From: UBA4744 sp963718995
GTDB lineage: Bacteria > Actinomycetota > Acidimicrobiia > Spongiisociales > UBA4744
Direction: 5' to 3'
Length of the DNA stretch: 64,000 nucleotides
Assembly: GCA_963718995.1 (NCBI GenBank)
Contig: CAVRAP010000002.1
Coordinates: 56,531-120,530, forward strand
Both the position numbers and the translations under genes were made by a program. Shown piece by piece: positions 1 through 7,599 of the stretch; position 1 is the stretch's first letter; every line of letters begins with the position of its first letter. The notes below the pieces were generated by a model. It worked only from the letters and a program-made list of their open reading frames with translations. It searched no databases and was not told where the DNA came from.

Positions 1-725
1 AAGCAACGGTTCCGGTCCTGCTCAACATCCACGGAGGCCCGGCGACCCAGTACGGCTACACGTTCTTCGACGAGTTTCAAGTGTTCACCGGTGCCGGATA
101 CGGTGTCGTTGCGTGCAACCCCCGCGGGGCGAGCGGACGGGGTGTCGAGTTCGTACGAGCCGTACGGGGGAAAGGGTGGGGGACCATCGACGAGGCGGAC
201 GTTACCGCGGCCCTCGATGCTTCTCTGAAGAGGTTCCCCCGACTTGGTGCCGGCCGGGTCGGCATCATGGGAGGGTCATACGGCGGATTCTTGACGGCCT
301 GGTTGATCGCCCGTCAGGATCGTTACCGCTCCGCGGTGGTGGAGCGGGCCCTGCTCGGTTGGCCATCGTTCGGAGGAACTTCCGACATCGGGGCCACCTT
401 TGGCCGCATGTACCTCGATGCGGACCTGCCGGATGGGCACGATCGTTTGTGGGAGGCAAGTCCACTCTCGCTAGCCCACCAGGTCACTACCCCGACACTG
501 ATTGTCCACTCGGAAAACGACTTCCGGTGTCCCATCGAGCAGGCCGAACAGTTCTTTATGATCCTCAAGAAAAAGGGCGTGGATGCTGAGCTCCTGCGAT
601 TTCCGGGAGAGGGACACGAGCTGTCTCGTTCCGGGAAACCTCAGCACCGATTGGAACGATTCGATGCAATCCTCGAGTGGCACCAGCGGTATCTGGCGGA
701 GGACCCGCCAGACCTGCCAAGATAG
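1..725 (+). CDS. S9-family (prolyl oligopeptidase-type) peptidase, C-terminal part
   Basis: Partial gene cut by the window's left edge; the reading frame is open from base 3. It is the alpha/beta-hydrolase catalytic domain of a serine peptidase of the acylaminoacyl-peptidase/DPP-IV group, expected to cleave short peptides. An HGGP oxyanion motif lies at about bases 30-41. The nucleophile Ser sits in GGSYGG (codon at 276), the acid in SENDFRCP (Asp codon at 519) and the His in GEGHE (codon at 615), so the full triad is present in the usual order. The N-terminal beta-propeller would lie upstream of the window. The stop is 6 nt before the ilvE ATG, so it probably belongs to the same operon. An internal GTG at 81 is too late to be the start, because HGGP lies upstream of it. 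Confidence 0.9.
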   Translation, partial: ATVPVLLNIHGGPATQYGYTFFDEFQVFTGAGYGVVACNPRGASGRGVEFVRAVRGKGWGTIDEADVTAALDASLKRFPRLGAGRVGIMGGSYGGFLTAWLIARQDRYRSAVVERALLGWPSFGGTSDIGATFGRMYLDADLPDGHDRLWEASPLSLAHQVTTPTLIVHSENDFRCPIEQAEQFFMILKKKGVDAELLRFPGEGHELSRSGKPQHRLERFDAILEWHQRYLAEDPPDLPR

Positions 726-731
726 GTGATT

Positions 732-1646
732 ATGGAAGCTTCTCGTGTTATTTGGATGGACGGCAAGTTCGTGCCCTGGGAAGAGGCGACGGTACACGTG
801 CTCTCGCACGGGCTTCACTACGGGGCGGGTGTATTCGAAGGCATTCGCGCCTACGAGACCCCAACCGGTACTGCGGTGTTCAGGCTGACCGAACACATGG
901 AACGCCTGCACAGATCGGCGAAGGCATACGGGATTCCGTTGCCGTTCAGCGTCGATGAGTTGGTGAACGCCAGCCGTCGGCTGCTGACCGACAACGAGCT
1001 CGAGTCCGGCTACCTCCGCCCGCTGGTCTTTTATGGTCTCGGCTCGATCGGCCTCAACCCGGCCGGTGCCGAGGTTCGGGTGATTATCGCGGCATGGCGC
1101 TGGGGCGCCTACCTCGGCGAAGACGGGCTGAAGAACGGGATCAGGACCCGTGTGTCGTCGTGGCGACGGATCGATCAAGCGACGCTCAACACGAACGCCA
1201 AAGGAACGGGCGGCTACTTGAACTCGATCCTGGCCAAACAAGAGGCGGTCAGGGATTCCTACGACGAGGCGATCCTTCTCAACAACGATGGTCTCGTTTC
1301 TGAGGGGAGCGGCGAGAACATCTTCGTGGTCAAGAACGGCATCGTGACCACACCTCCGGTTTCGGCCGGAATCCTCGAGGGCATTACCCGGGAGTCGGTC
1401 ATGACCATGCTGCGTGATGCCGGGACTGTGGTCAACGAGGCAAATGTCATCCGATCCGATCTGTACTACGCCGATGAGATCTTCTTCACCGGCACCGCCG
1501 CCGAGGTCACTCCGGTTCGAGAGGTTGACGACCGTCCGGTTGGCGACGGCCGTCCTGGACCGGTAACTCGCATGGCGCAGGACCTCTTCCAGAAGGCTGT
1601 GACGGGACGTCTCGAGGCGTACCGCCATTGGCTCGAATACGTATAG
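732..1646 (+). CDS. ilvE: branched-chain amino acid aminotransferase
   Basis: PLP-dependent class IV transaminase of 304 residues. It performs the last step of Leu/Ile/Val synthesis (2-oxo acid plus glutamate) in the cytoplasm. The PLP lysine is K157 within TLNTNAKGTGGY. The N-terminal HGLHYGAGVFEGIRAY block and the EGSGENIF segment are class IV hallmarks. I place the start at ATG 732 rather than GTG 726 because the protein then begins at the normal family position and AGGTGA lies just upstream. It sits 6 nt after the S9 peptidase and 17 nt before the next gene, in an apparent operon ending at gltX. D-amino-acid transaminase or ADC lyase are relatives, but length and motifs favour IlvE. Confidence 0.93.
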   Translation: MEASRVIWMDGKFVPWEEATVHVLSHGLHYGAGVFEGIRAYETPTGTAVFRLTEHMERLHRSAKAYGIPLPFSVDELVNASRRLLTDNELESGYLRPLVFYGLGSIGLNPAGAEVRVIIAAWRWGAYLGEDGLKNGIRTRVSSWRRIDQATLNTNAKGTGGYLNSILAKQEAVRDSYDEAILLNNDGLVSEGSGENIFVVKNGIVTTPPVSAGILEGITRESVMTMLRDAGTVVNEANVIRSDLYYADEIFFTGTAAEVTPVREVDDRPVGDGRPGPVTRMAQDLFQKAVTGRLEAYRHWLEYV

Positions 1647-1663
1647 AAGGAATCGACACGATC

Positions 1664-2173
1664 ATGGGTCAGCAACCAAACATCGAGCTCACCGCGAGCG
1701 ATGTGCCTCGTGTTGTGCTGGAACCGGGAGCCGCCCGGCGCGACGGAGGAAGCCGCCCCGGAGAGATCAACACCCCCGCTGAGGCTGTCTCGGGCGGAGC
1801 GTTTGGCCGCCCCGGACCCGACACCGGATGGGTGATGCGGATAGTCACAGCCACTGCATTCGATCGCTCCGACGGTGGGATCGAGGCGGTCGTTGCGTCC
1901 GTGGCCGCCGCGCGGGCAGCACACCTCGGGCGGGGTCCGTCCTCCTCCGATGTGGAGGTCGCGCTCATCCTGCTCGGATTGCGCCCCGAAGGCATACCTG
2001 ATGATGTCGTGTCGCAACTCAGCGCAGCCCGCGCCACATGGTTGCGGAAGGCCGCCCACGAGAGAGTCAAAGGTCGTTCGTTCCTGACCCAGCTATCGCC
2101 GGGCCTTCTGAGTGCGGACCCCGAGCGCGTTCGACACCTTCTCAACGTGGCCGGGCTGGCGTCGGCGACTTGA
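1664..2173 (+). CDS. hypothetical protein in the ilvE-gltX operon
   Basis: Protein of 169 residues that I do not recognise. The first 50 residues are Pro/Gly/Arg-rich and probably disordered. The rest alternates hydrophobic and charged positions and looks alpha-helical and soluble, with no signal peptide or membrane segment. I chose ATG 1664 over the TTG at 1628, which would overlap ilvE, because AGAAGG lies about 12 nt upstream. Its TGA shares one base with the ATG of the following thioesterase gene (TGATG), so it is translationally coupled and very likely real despite lacking a known domain. The context of amino-acid, acyl-thioester and tRNA-charging genes does not reveal a function. Confidence 0.7.
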   Translation: MGQQPNIELTASDVPRVVLEPGAARRDGGSRPGEINTPAEAVSGGAFGRPGPDTGWVMRIVTATAFDRSDGGIEAVVASVAAARAAHLGRGPSSSDVEVALILLGLRPEGIPDDVVSQLSAARATWLRKAAHERVKGRSFLTQLSPGLLSADPERVRHLLNVAGLASAT

Positions 2174-2718
2174 TGAGCAGTTTCAAGTACCTGACGGGAA
2201 ACGTACTCCCGGTGTCTGAACCGGTTGCGCCATCCGAGCTGCCGACCCAGCACCTGCCCTGGTGTTTCGGCTGCGGATCAGAGAACGAACACGGACTACG
2301 GGTCCGGCCAAGCTACGAGGGCGACAAAGTCGTCGGGGAACTCGAGTTCGCCAAACGGTTCCAGGGTGGTCCCGGAGTCGTGCACGGGGGAGCAGCGGCA
2401 GCTTTCTTCGACGACCTCATGGGTTTTGTCCTGATTGCCCACCGGCAGCCTGCTGTGACCGCCAAGCTCGAGATGAACTACCTGCGGCCCATTCCGCTCG
2501 GCCTGACCTTGCGGGCAGAAGCCTGGTTGGCCGATCAGGAAGGCCGGAAGTTGTGGGCCGAGGCCGTAGGCTTCGATGACCAGAACATCAGGTACATTGA
2601 GGCGCGGGCCCTGTTCATTCCCATCGGCGTCGACCATTTTGCCGGCACTTTGCAGCACATGGACCCGGAGCATCGGGCCCGTATCTCCCGCTTCGACAAG
2701 GACGAGTACTACCCATGA
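2173..2718 (+). CDS. PaaI-type hotdog-fold thioesterase
   Basis: Protein of 181 residues with a PaaI/4HBT thioesterase domain, predicted to hydrolyse acyl-CoA thioesters in the cytoplasm. The signature is CFGCGSENEHGL (about residues 31-42), followed by GGPGVVHGGAAAAFFDDLMG, where the HGG...DD pattern is the active-site helix, and then the strand TAKLEMNYLRPIP. The start is ATG 2173, overlapping the upstream TGA by one base; upstream in-frame extension runs through the neighbouring gene and is not plausible. Its own stop overlaps the next ATG (ATGA at 2715). The physiological substrate cannot be inferred; the FAH-family neighbour hints at ring-cleavage or acyl catabolism, but this operon is mixed. 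Confidence 0.85.
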   Translation: MSSFKYLTGNVLPVSEPVAPSELPTQHLPWCFGCGSENEHGLRVRPSYEGDKVVGELEFAKRFQGGPGVVHGGAAAAFFDDLMGFVLIAHRQPAVTAKLEMNYLRPIPLGLTLRAEAWLADQEGRKLWAEAVGFDDQNIRYIEARALFIPIGVDHFAGTLQHMDPEHRARISRFDKDEYYP

Positions 2719-3476
2719 AGATTGTCCGGATCCGTACCGATGAAGGTATCGCTTACGGGGGCGCCGAACCCGAGGGCATCCGGGTCTATCAGGGGTCACC
2801 CCTGGTGGCCTGGGAGCCGACCGAGGTTGTGGTCCCCTTCGAACAAGCGCACCTCCTCGCCCCGGTGTTTCCAACGAAAGTCGTGGCCGTCGGTAAGAAC
2901 TATGTGGAGCATGCAGAGGAGATGGGTTCGGATGTTCCCGATAGCCCCATCCTCTTCATGAAACCCGCCACGGCGGTGATCGGGCCGGGCGTTCCGGTGG
3001 TCTACCCGCCGGACTCGGAGAACGTTCACCACGAAGCGGAGCTGGCGGTGGTCATCGGTGCCGTGGCCCGAAACGTCAAGGCCGAGGATGTACAGAGCGT
3101 GATACTTGGCTACACAGCCGCCAATGATGTGACCGCTCGCGATCTGCAACGGCGGGATGGCCAATGGACTCGCGGGAAGGGCTTCGACACGTTTTGTCCG
3201 CTCGGACCGGCGATCGAAACCGAATTGGATCCGCTGGTTGGACTCAGTATTGAGTGCCGGGTCAACGGAGAGGTGCGCCAGTCGGGTTCGACGGCCGACA
3301 TGGTGTTCGGGGTGGCCGAGTTGATCGAATTCATCACCAGGGTGATGACGCTCTTGCCCGGTGATGTGGTCCTCACGGGAACCCCGTCCGGGGTGGGCCC
3401 GGTGGTTCCCGGCGATCGGATGGAAGTCGAGGTCGAAGGCATCGGCGTTCTGTTCAATCCGGTGGGCCGGCTATGA
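2715..3476 (+). CDS. fumarylacetoacetate hydrolase (FAH) family protein
   Basis: Protein of 253 residues with a C-terminal FAH domain. Members are Mg-dependent hydrolases, decarboxylases or isomerases acting on 2-oxo or dicarbonyl compounds (acylpyruvates, HHED, oxaloacetate). Visible family blocks are VGKNYVEHAEEMG, HHEAELAVVIG (metal-binding Glu residues), GYTAANDVTARDLQ (metal Asp), RGKGFDTFCPLGP and LTGTPSGVGP. The length suits a single-domain acylpyruvase/FAHD1-like enzyme rather than full-length FAH. It overlaps both neighbours by four bases (ATGA), so it is tightly coupled to the thioesterase and gltX. The exact substrate is unknown. Confidence 0.88.
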   Translation: MKIVRIRTDEGIAYGGAEPEGIRVYQGSPLVAWEPTEVVVPFEQAHLLAPVFPTKVVAVGKNYVEHAEEMGSDVPDSPILFMKPATAVIGPGVPVVYPPDSENVHHEAELAVVIGAVARNVKAEDVQSVILGYTAANDVTARDLQRRDGQWTRGKGFDTFCPLGPAIETELDPLVGLSIECRVNGEVRQSGSTADMVFGVAELIEFITRVMTLLPGDVVLTGTPSGVGPVVPGDRMEVEVEGIGVLFNPVGRL

Positions 3477-4921
3477 GCGTTCGGGTTCGTATCGCTCCAT
3501 CCCCGACCGGGTTCTTGCACGTCGGCAACGCCCGGTCGGCCCTGTTCAATTGGCTCTATGCCCGTCATACCGGCGGCACGTTCATTTTGCGCATCGATGA
3601 CACCGATGTGGCTCGCTCCGACCAGGAATATGAAGACGACGTTCTGGCCGGACTGGCCTGGATGGGCCTCGATTGGGATGAAGGTATCGGCGTGGGCGGC
3701 AAGCACGGAACCTACCGGCAGAGCGATCGACTTGATCGTTACGCGGAGGTCGCCGGTCAGTTGCTGGCCGGCGGCGATGCCTATTACTGCTTCTGCACTC
3801 CGGCCGAGTTGGATGAGCGCCGCAAAAAGGCGCAAGCCGAGGGGCGGCCCCCCGGCTACGACAGACGGTGCCGGCTCCTCGACCCGGCCGAGTCCCTTCG
3901 GCGCAAGGACCAGGGTGAAGCGGCCGTTATTCGCCTGGGCGTACCCCGCCCTGGAGTAACTACGTTCGAAGATATCGTGCGAGACGAGGTTCGCTTCGAC
4001 CATGACGCGATCGATGACTTCGTATTGGTTCGGTCGGACGGGGGGCCCACCTACCACCTGGCTTCTACCGTCGACGATGTTGACTACGAAATCACCCACG
4101 TTGCCCGGGGCGAGGATCTCCTGCCCTCCACCCCGAAACACATTCTCATCACTCAGGCGATGGGAGGTACCGTCCCGACGTACGCGCATCTTCCGTTGTT
4201 GTTCGGTCCGGATGGAAAGAAGCTCTCGAAGCGCCACGGCGATGTTTCTCTGAAGGCATACCGGGAGGGCGGTTTTCTGCCCGAAGCCATGTTCAACTAC
4301 ATGTGCCTGCTCGGTTGGTCTTACGAGGCTGAAACCACGGTCTTCACGAGGGAGCAGGCCATCGAGCGTTTCGACCTCGCAGCCGTCTCGAAGAATGCCG
4401 CCGTGTTTGATCCTGAGAAGCTCGAGTGGATGAACGGGGTCTACATTCGAGAGCTGGATTCCGCCGACTTCGTCGATCGTGTCATTCCGTTCGTCGAGAA
4501 CGATCTGGGTCGGGAGCTGTCCGGGGCGGAACGCGAGCAACTGATGGCGTTGGGGCCGCTGGTCCAGGAGCGCGTCAAGGTGCTCACCGGAGTTCCCGAG
4601 ATGATGAGCTTCGTTCTGACTGCATCGCTGACATACGACGAGAAGTCATGGCGCAAAGTCATGGAAACGGAGACGACTCCGTCCGCCCTGGATGCTGCAA
4701 TCGATCGCCTGGCCGCCGTGGGGGAATGGACGGCTGCGGCCATCGAGACGGAGCTCCGGGCCATGCTCGATGATCTGGAGCTCAACGCTCGCAAGGGCTT
4801 GCAGCCCGTCCGCGTGGCCACGACCGGATCGACGGTCAGTCCGCCCCTCTTTGAGACCCTCGAGGTATTAGGTCGCGACAAGACCCTCGATCGGCTCCGC
4901 TCTGCTCGCGCAAGGCTCTAG
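3473..4921 (+). CDS. gltX: glutamate--tRNA ligase
   Basis: Class I aminoacyl-tRNA synthetase of 482 residues charging tRNA-Glu in the cytoplasm. The HIGH-type motif is HVGN at residues 16-19 after IAPSPTGF, and the KMSKS-type motif is KKLSKRHGD around residues 249-256. The C-terminal helical anticodon-binding region extends to the end. It starts by ATGA overlap with the FAH gene and is the last protein gene of the operon. A tRNA-Glu(UUC) gene lies 59 nt downstream, so enzyme and substrate RNA are neighbours. If no GlnRS exists elsewhere this would be a non-discriminating GluRS serving Gln through GatCAB; that cannot be judged from the window. Confidence 0.96.
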   Translation: MSVRVRIAPSPTGFLHVGNARSALFNWLYARHTGGTFILRIDDTDVARSDQEYEDDVLAGLAWMGLDWDEGIGVGGKHGTYRQSDRLDRYAEVAGQLLAGGDAYYCFCTPAELDERRKKAQAEGRPPGYDRRCRLLDPAESLRRKDQGEAAVIRLGVPRPGVTTFEDIVRDEVRFDHDAIDDFVLVRSDGGPTYHLASTVDDVDYEITHVARGEDLLPSTPKHILITQAMGGTVPTYAHLPLLFGPDGKKLSKRHGDVSLKAYREGGFLPEAMFNYMCLLGWSYEAETTVFTREQAIERFDLAAVSKNAAVFDPEKLEWMNGVYIRELDSADFVDRVIPFVENDLGRELSGAEREQLMALGPLVQERVKVLTGVPEMMSFVLTASLTYDEKSWRKVMETETTPSALDAAIDRLAAVGEWTAAAIETELRAMLDDLELNARKGLQPVRVATTGSTVSPPLFETLEVLGRDKTLDRLRSARARL

Positions 4922-4938
4922 AACCGCTCTCACGCAAG

Positions 4939-4967
4939 TTCGGCCAAGCCAGACCCTGCGCTACCAT
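4939..4967 (+). promoter_or_regulatory. possible promoter of tRNA-Glu(UUC)
   Basis: TTCGGC at 4939-4944 and TACCAT at 4962-4967 are separated by 17 nt, and TACCAT ends 13 nt before the mature tRNA. The -35 match is weak. TACCAT recurs as a -10-like element elsewhere in the window. Confidence 0.35.
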
Positions 4968-4980
4968 GCCGTCCGGTGCT

Positions 4981-5056
4981 GGCCCCGTCGTCCAGCGGCC
5001 TAGGACGTCGGCCTTTCAAGCCGGTAACGCGGGTTCGAATCCCGTCGGGGCTACCA
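4981..5056 (+). tRNA. tRNA-Glu(UUC)
   Basis: A cloverleaf can be drawn by hand. The acceptor stem 4981-4987 pairs with 5046-5052 (first pair G-U). The anticodon arm is 5008-5012/5020-5024 with loop CTTTCAA and anticodon TTC at 5015-5017. The T arm GCGGG-TTCGAAT-CCCGT lies at 5029-5045. The 3' CCA (5054-5056) is encoded. It lies just downstream of gltX. Confidence 0.95.
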
Positions 5057-5196
5057 AATAGGACTTTCCAACGGTCTTTATGGGCTTCTTGGAATTCGAC
5101 CACCTCAGTCCATTTCCGGGGCGGTTACCAGAGGTACCGATTAGGGTCTTACCACCGGCTGGCTCGACGTGCCGGGTGGCGAAAGGCGGCAACTCT

Positions 5197-5589
5197 TTGA
5201 CATCGAACCGAACGCTGTGGATCCTGCAAACCGTTTTCGGCGTGTACTTCGTGGCCGTCGGCATCCTGCATTTCATCGTTCCGGAGGGGCTCCCGAACCT
5301 GATGTCCTGGATGTATGACTTGTCCGACGGCTTGCACGTCGCCAGCGGCATCGCCGAGATTCTCGGGGGACTGGGCCTCATTCTGCCCGGACTCACCAAG
5401 CTCTACCCCGAGCTCACCGTTCTCGCAGCTTTTGGCCTCGTGGCGGTGATGATCGGTGCGGCCATCTGGCATGCCGGCCGTGGAGAGCCCTCGAACATTG
5501 TCAACAACGTGGTGCTGGCTGCCATTGTTGGCTACATCGGATACGCCCGCTGGAAAGTGACACCGCTCGCCGGTCGCGCAGCCGTTTGA
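5197..5589 (+). CDS. DoxX-like small integral membrane protein
   Basis: Small membrane protein with four predicted hydrophobic segments, resembling the DoxX/DoxD-like superfamily (motifs VAVGILHFIVPEG and ASGIAEILGGLGLILPG). The roles of such proteins are mostly unknown; some are quinone- or redox-linked. The frame is open from a GTG at 5080, but the first 30 residues of that version are unlike a membrane protein and run directly on from the tRNA. TTG 5197 with AAGGCGG upstream, or GTG 5176, fits better, giving about 130 residues. The gene is isolated: a tRNA lies upstream and a convergent gene downstream with only 7 nt between the stops. Confidence 0.75.
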   Translation: MTSNRTLWILQTVFGVYFVAVGILHFIVPEGLPNLMSWMYDLSDGLHVASGIAEILGGLGLILPGLTKLYPELTVLAAFGLVAVMIGAAIWHAGRGEPSNIVNNVVLAAIVGYIGYARWKVTPLAGRAAV

Positions 5590-5596
5590 ACGATAG

Positions 5597-6382
5597 CTAG
5601 CCGGTTGAGAGCGCGGCCAGGACCCGGAGTCTGTCGACCAGCGAAGGGTCTCCTACCGCGGTCAGGTGGTCGCCTGGCGTGCGCCCCCAGATGAAGAGAT
5701 CGAGATCGCCTGCCGTTCCACGCAGGACTGTGGTTGGTTGGTCCATCTCGGCGAACACGATGCCAGGCTCGTTCCGGTACTCGGTGCCCGACTCGGAGCC
5801 TGTCCCGGACCAGGTGATGAAGCGCATTGACCAGGAACCCGGTTGGTCGGTGCACTCGAGGGTCAAGGTGTCTGCGGTCTCTGTCGCGCTGGCCCAGCGG
5901 GGATACCCCTCGATCATGACGGTCAAGACCTCGTCGATGCCGTCGGCGGCCAGCCCGGCCTCGACCGGATTGACGATGCCATGGCCGAGCTCCGCATCGA
6001 CTCGGTGGATCGCGGTTTCGTGAGCCATGCGTCGGTACCAGAACCCGACCGTCTGATCAGCGGGATACCAGGAATACACCGTTAGTGAAGGGTCGGTATT
6101 CGCCAGGGTCTCCAGAAGCAATTCGGAACCGGCCCGAAACCAGTCGATCAGCCCGTGCTCAGGAGGCTCGGCCAGGTCGGGCCCTCCATCCATCCGACGC
6201 TCCCGAACGATCTGCTCTTTCTGGCGTTGGACCGCACCGGTATGCCCGACCACATCGCGCACCGTCCAGCCGGGACAGCTCGGAACGGCCGGATCGAGCC
6301 CGAGGGTGGCGGCATCCGCCAGCGCAGCGCTGTCGCGGCGTATGGCCGCGAGGTAGGACGTCCAGTTCATCAAGGCTGTCAC
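5597..6382 (-). CDS. maleylpyruvate isomerase/mycothiol-dependent enzyme family (TIGR03083-like)
   Basis: Protein of 261 residues related to mycothiol-dependent maleylpyruvate isomerase and the wider DinB-like fold. The N-terminal block PSCPGWTVRDVVGHTGAVQ and the HETAIHRVDAELG motif supply the metal-ligand residues of this family. A C-terminal MDMPI-C/SCP2-like domain follows, ending in the FIWGRTPGDHLTAVGD segment. The presumed activity uses mycothiol as a thiol cofactor, but the specific reaction is unknown for most members. The GTG start at 6382 has AAGGGG upstream; ATG 6370 is an alternative start. It is a single gene, convergent with the DoxX-like gene and divergent from PPK2. Confidence 0.85.
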   Translation of the reverse strand: MTALMNWTSYLAAIRRDSAALADAATLGLDPAVPSCPGWTVRDVVGHTGAVQRQKEQIVRERRMDGGPDLAEPPEHGLIDWFRAGSELLLETLANTDPSLTVYSWYPADQTVGFWYRRMAHETAIHRVDAELGHGIVNPVEAGLAADGIDEVLTVMIEGYPRWASATETADTLTLECTDQPGSWSMRFITWSGTGSESGTEYRNEPGIVFAEMDQPTTVLRGTAGDLDLFIWGRTPGDHLTAVGDPSLVDRLRVLAALSTG

Positions 6383-6473
6383 GATACCCCTTCGATCCCC
6401 GGGTTGCCCGGATCAGTTGACCGGACCGGGTGCATGGGCCAATATCAGACAACGACCTGCCACGGGAGGGCTC

Positions 6474-7394
6474 ATGACCGGGCACGATGAGGAGAACGGA
6501 ACCGAAGAACTGGATGTCGACGAAGAGAAGGAGTCGGAACAACCCGACGAGGTCACTCCACCTTCCGGTGTGGGCATCCCCGCCCGGCTCGAGTCCGATG
6601 TGAGAAGAACCCAGCGCAAGAAGCTGAAGCGCTCCTTCTACGAAGCAGAACTCGTGCGCCTTCAGGAGGAACTGGTCAAACTCCAGTACTGGATCAAAGA
6701 GAATGGTCTCAAGGTGGTTGTGCTCTTCGAAGGGCGGGACGCGGCCGGCAAAGGAGGCGTTATCAAGCGCATCACGGAGCGGACCAATCCCCGGATCGTT
6801 CGCGTGGTTGCCCTCGGTACTCCGAGCGATCGGGAGAAGACCCAGTGGTATTTCCAGCGCTACGTGCCTCACCTCCCGGCTGAGGGCGAGATGGTGCTTT
6901 TTGACCGGAGTTGGTACAACCGGGCCGGCGTCGAGCGGGTGATGGGGTTTTGTTCCGAGGAGGAGTACCGGGAGTTCCTGAGGTCATGTCCGGAGTTTGA
7001 GCGGATGCTGGTCCGCTCCGGAGTGATCCTGCTCAAGTACTGGTTCTCGGTCAGCGATGAAGAGCAGGAGCGCCGGTTCCACAAGCGTATGCAGGACCCC
7101 CGGCGCCGGTGGAAACTCAGCCCGATGGATCTCGAGTCGAGAATGAAGTGGCTGGAGTACTCCAAGGCGAAGGACATTATGTTCTCGCACACCGACATCA
7201 AGCAAGCGCCCTGGTATGTGGTCGATGCCGACGACAAACGGCGGGCTCGCCTGAACTGCATCAGCCACGTGCTTATGCAAATACCGTTTGAGGACATCAC
7301 ACCGGCTCCTATCGGATTGCCGCCGCGGCCACCCGAAACCGGCTACGTCCGCCCGCCGATGGAGGACCAGACCTTCGTTCCCGACAAGTACTAG
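6474..7394 (+). CDS. ppk2: polyphosphate kinase 2 family protein
   Basis: Protein of 306 residues. PPK2 enzymes transfer phosphate between polyphosphate and nucleoside di- or monophosphates in the cytoplasm. The P-loop kinase core shows Walker A FEGRDAAGKGG, Walker B/lid block VLFDRSWYNRAGVERVMGF, and the long SDEEQERRFHKRMQDP helix. The N-terminal 40 residues are acidic and disordered-looking. I chose ATG 6474 because GGGAGGG lies 4 nt upstream; the longer ORF from 6417 has no such site. Length and motif spacing fit one-domain PPK2; whether it is class I (NDP to NTP) or class II/III needs alignment. Confidence 0.93.
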   Translation: MTGHDEENGTEELDVDEEKESEQPDEVTPPSGVGIPARLESDVRRTQRKKLKRSFYEAELVRLQEELVKLQYWIKENGLKVVVLFEGRDAAGKGGVIKRITERTNPRIVRVVALGTPSDREKTQWYFQRYVPHLPAEGEMVLFDRSWYNRAGVERVMGFCSEEEYREFLRSCPEFERMLVRSGVILLKYWFSVSDEEQERRFHKRMQDPRRRWKLSPMDLESRMKWLEYSKAKDIMFSHTDIKQAPWYVVDADDKRRARLNCISHVLMQIPFEDITPAPIGLPPRPPETGYVRPPMEDQTFVPDKY

Positions 7395-7443
7395 TACGAC
7401 GGGGATGGGAGCGCAGTCGGTGGGCGGCGGGCGCTCGCCTGCT

Positions 7444-7520
7444 TCTGACCGAAGCAGCAGCCAACGCAGCGTTCGCTCGCCTGACGTCTGACCGAAGCAG
7501 CAGCCAACGCAGCGTTCGCT
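7444..7520 (+). repeat. 34-bp direct repeat, two copies
   Basis: An identical 34-nt sequence occurs at 7444-7477 and 7487-7520, period 43. The 9-nt junction includes GCTCGCCTG-like sequence also seen before copy 1, so the duplicated unit may be slightly longer but imperfect. It fills the PPK2-permease spacer. No ORF is seen. Only two copies occur, so this is not a CRISPR array. Confidence 0.8.
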
Positions 7521-7599
7521 GGAGCCAGGAGCGGAGGCAGAGGTCCCGATCCCACTAGCCTCGGGTCGCGATGCTCGTTGCTAGTCGGTCGTCCTCCGC

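Noticed and set aside
471..1628. 385-residue minus-strand ORF opposite ilvE
   Set aside because: It is antisense to a well-conserved gene and its translation has no recognisable domain; it arises from GC-rich codon structure.
3110..4540. 476-residue minus-strand ORF opposite the FAH gene and gltX
   Set aside because: It spans the boundary between two conserved genes on the other strand and has no family motifs.
7444..7520. CRISPR array
   Set aside because: Only two repeats with a 9-nt junction and no cas genes; the 7-nt arrays elsewhere are also too short in unit and have no spacers.
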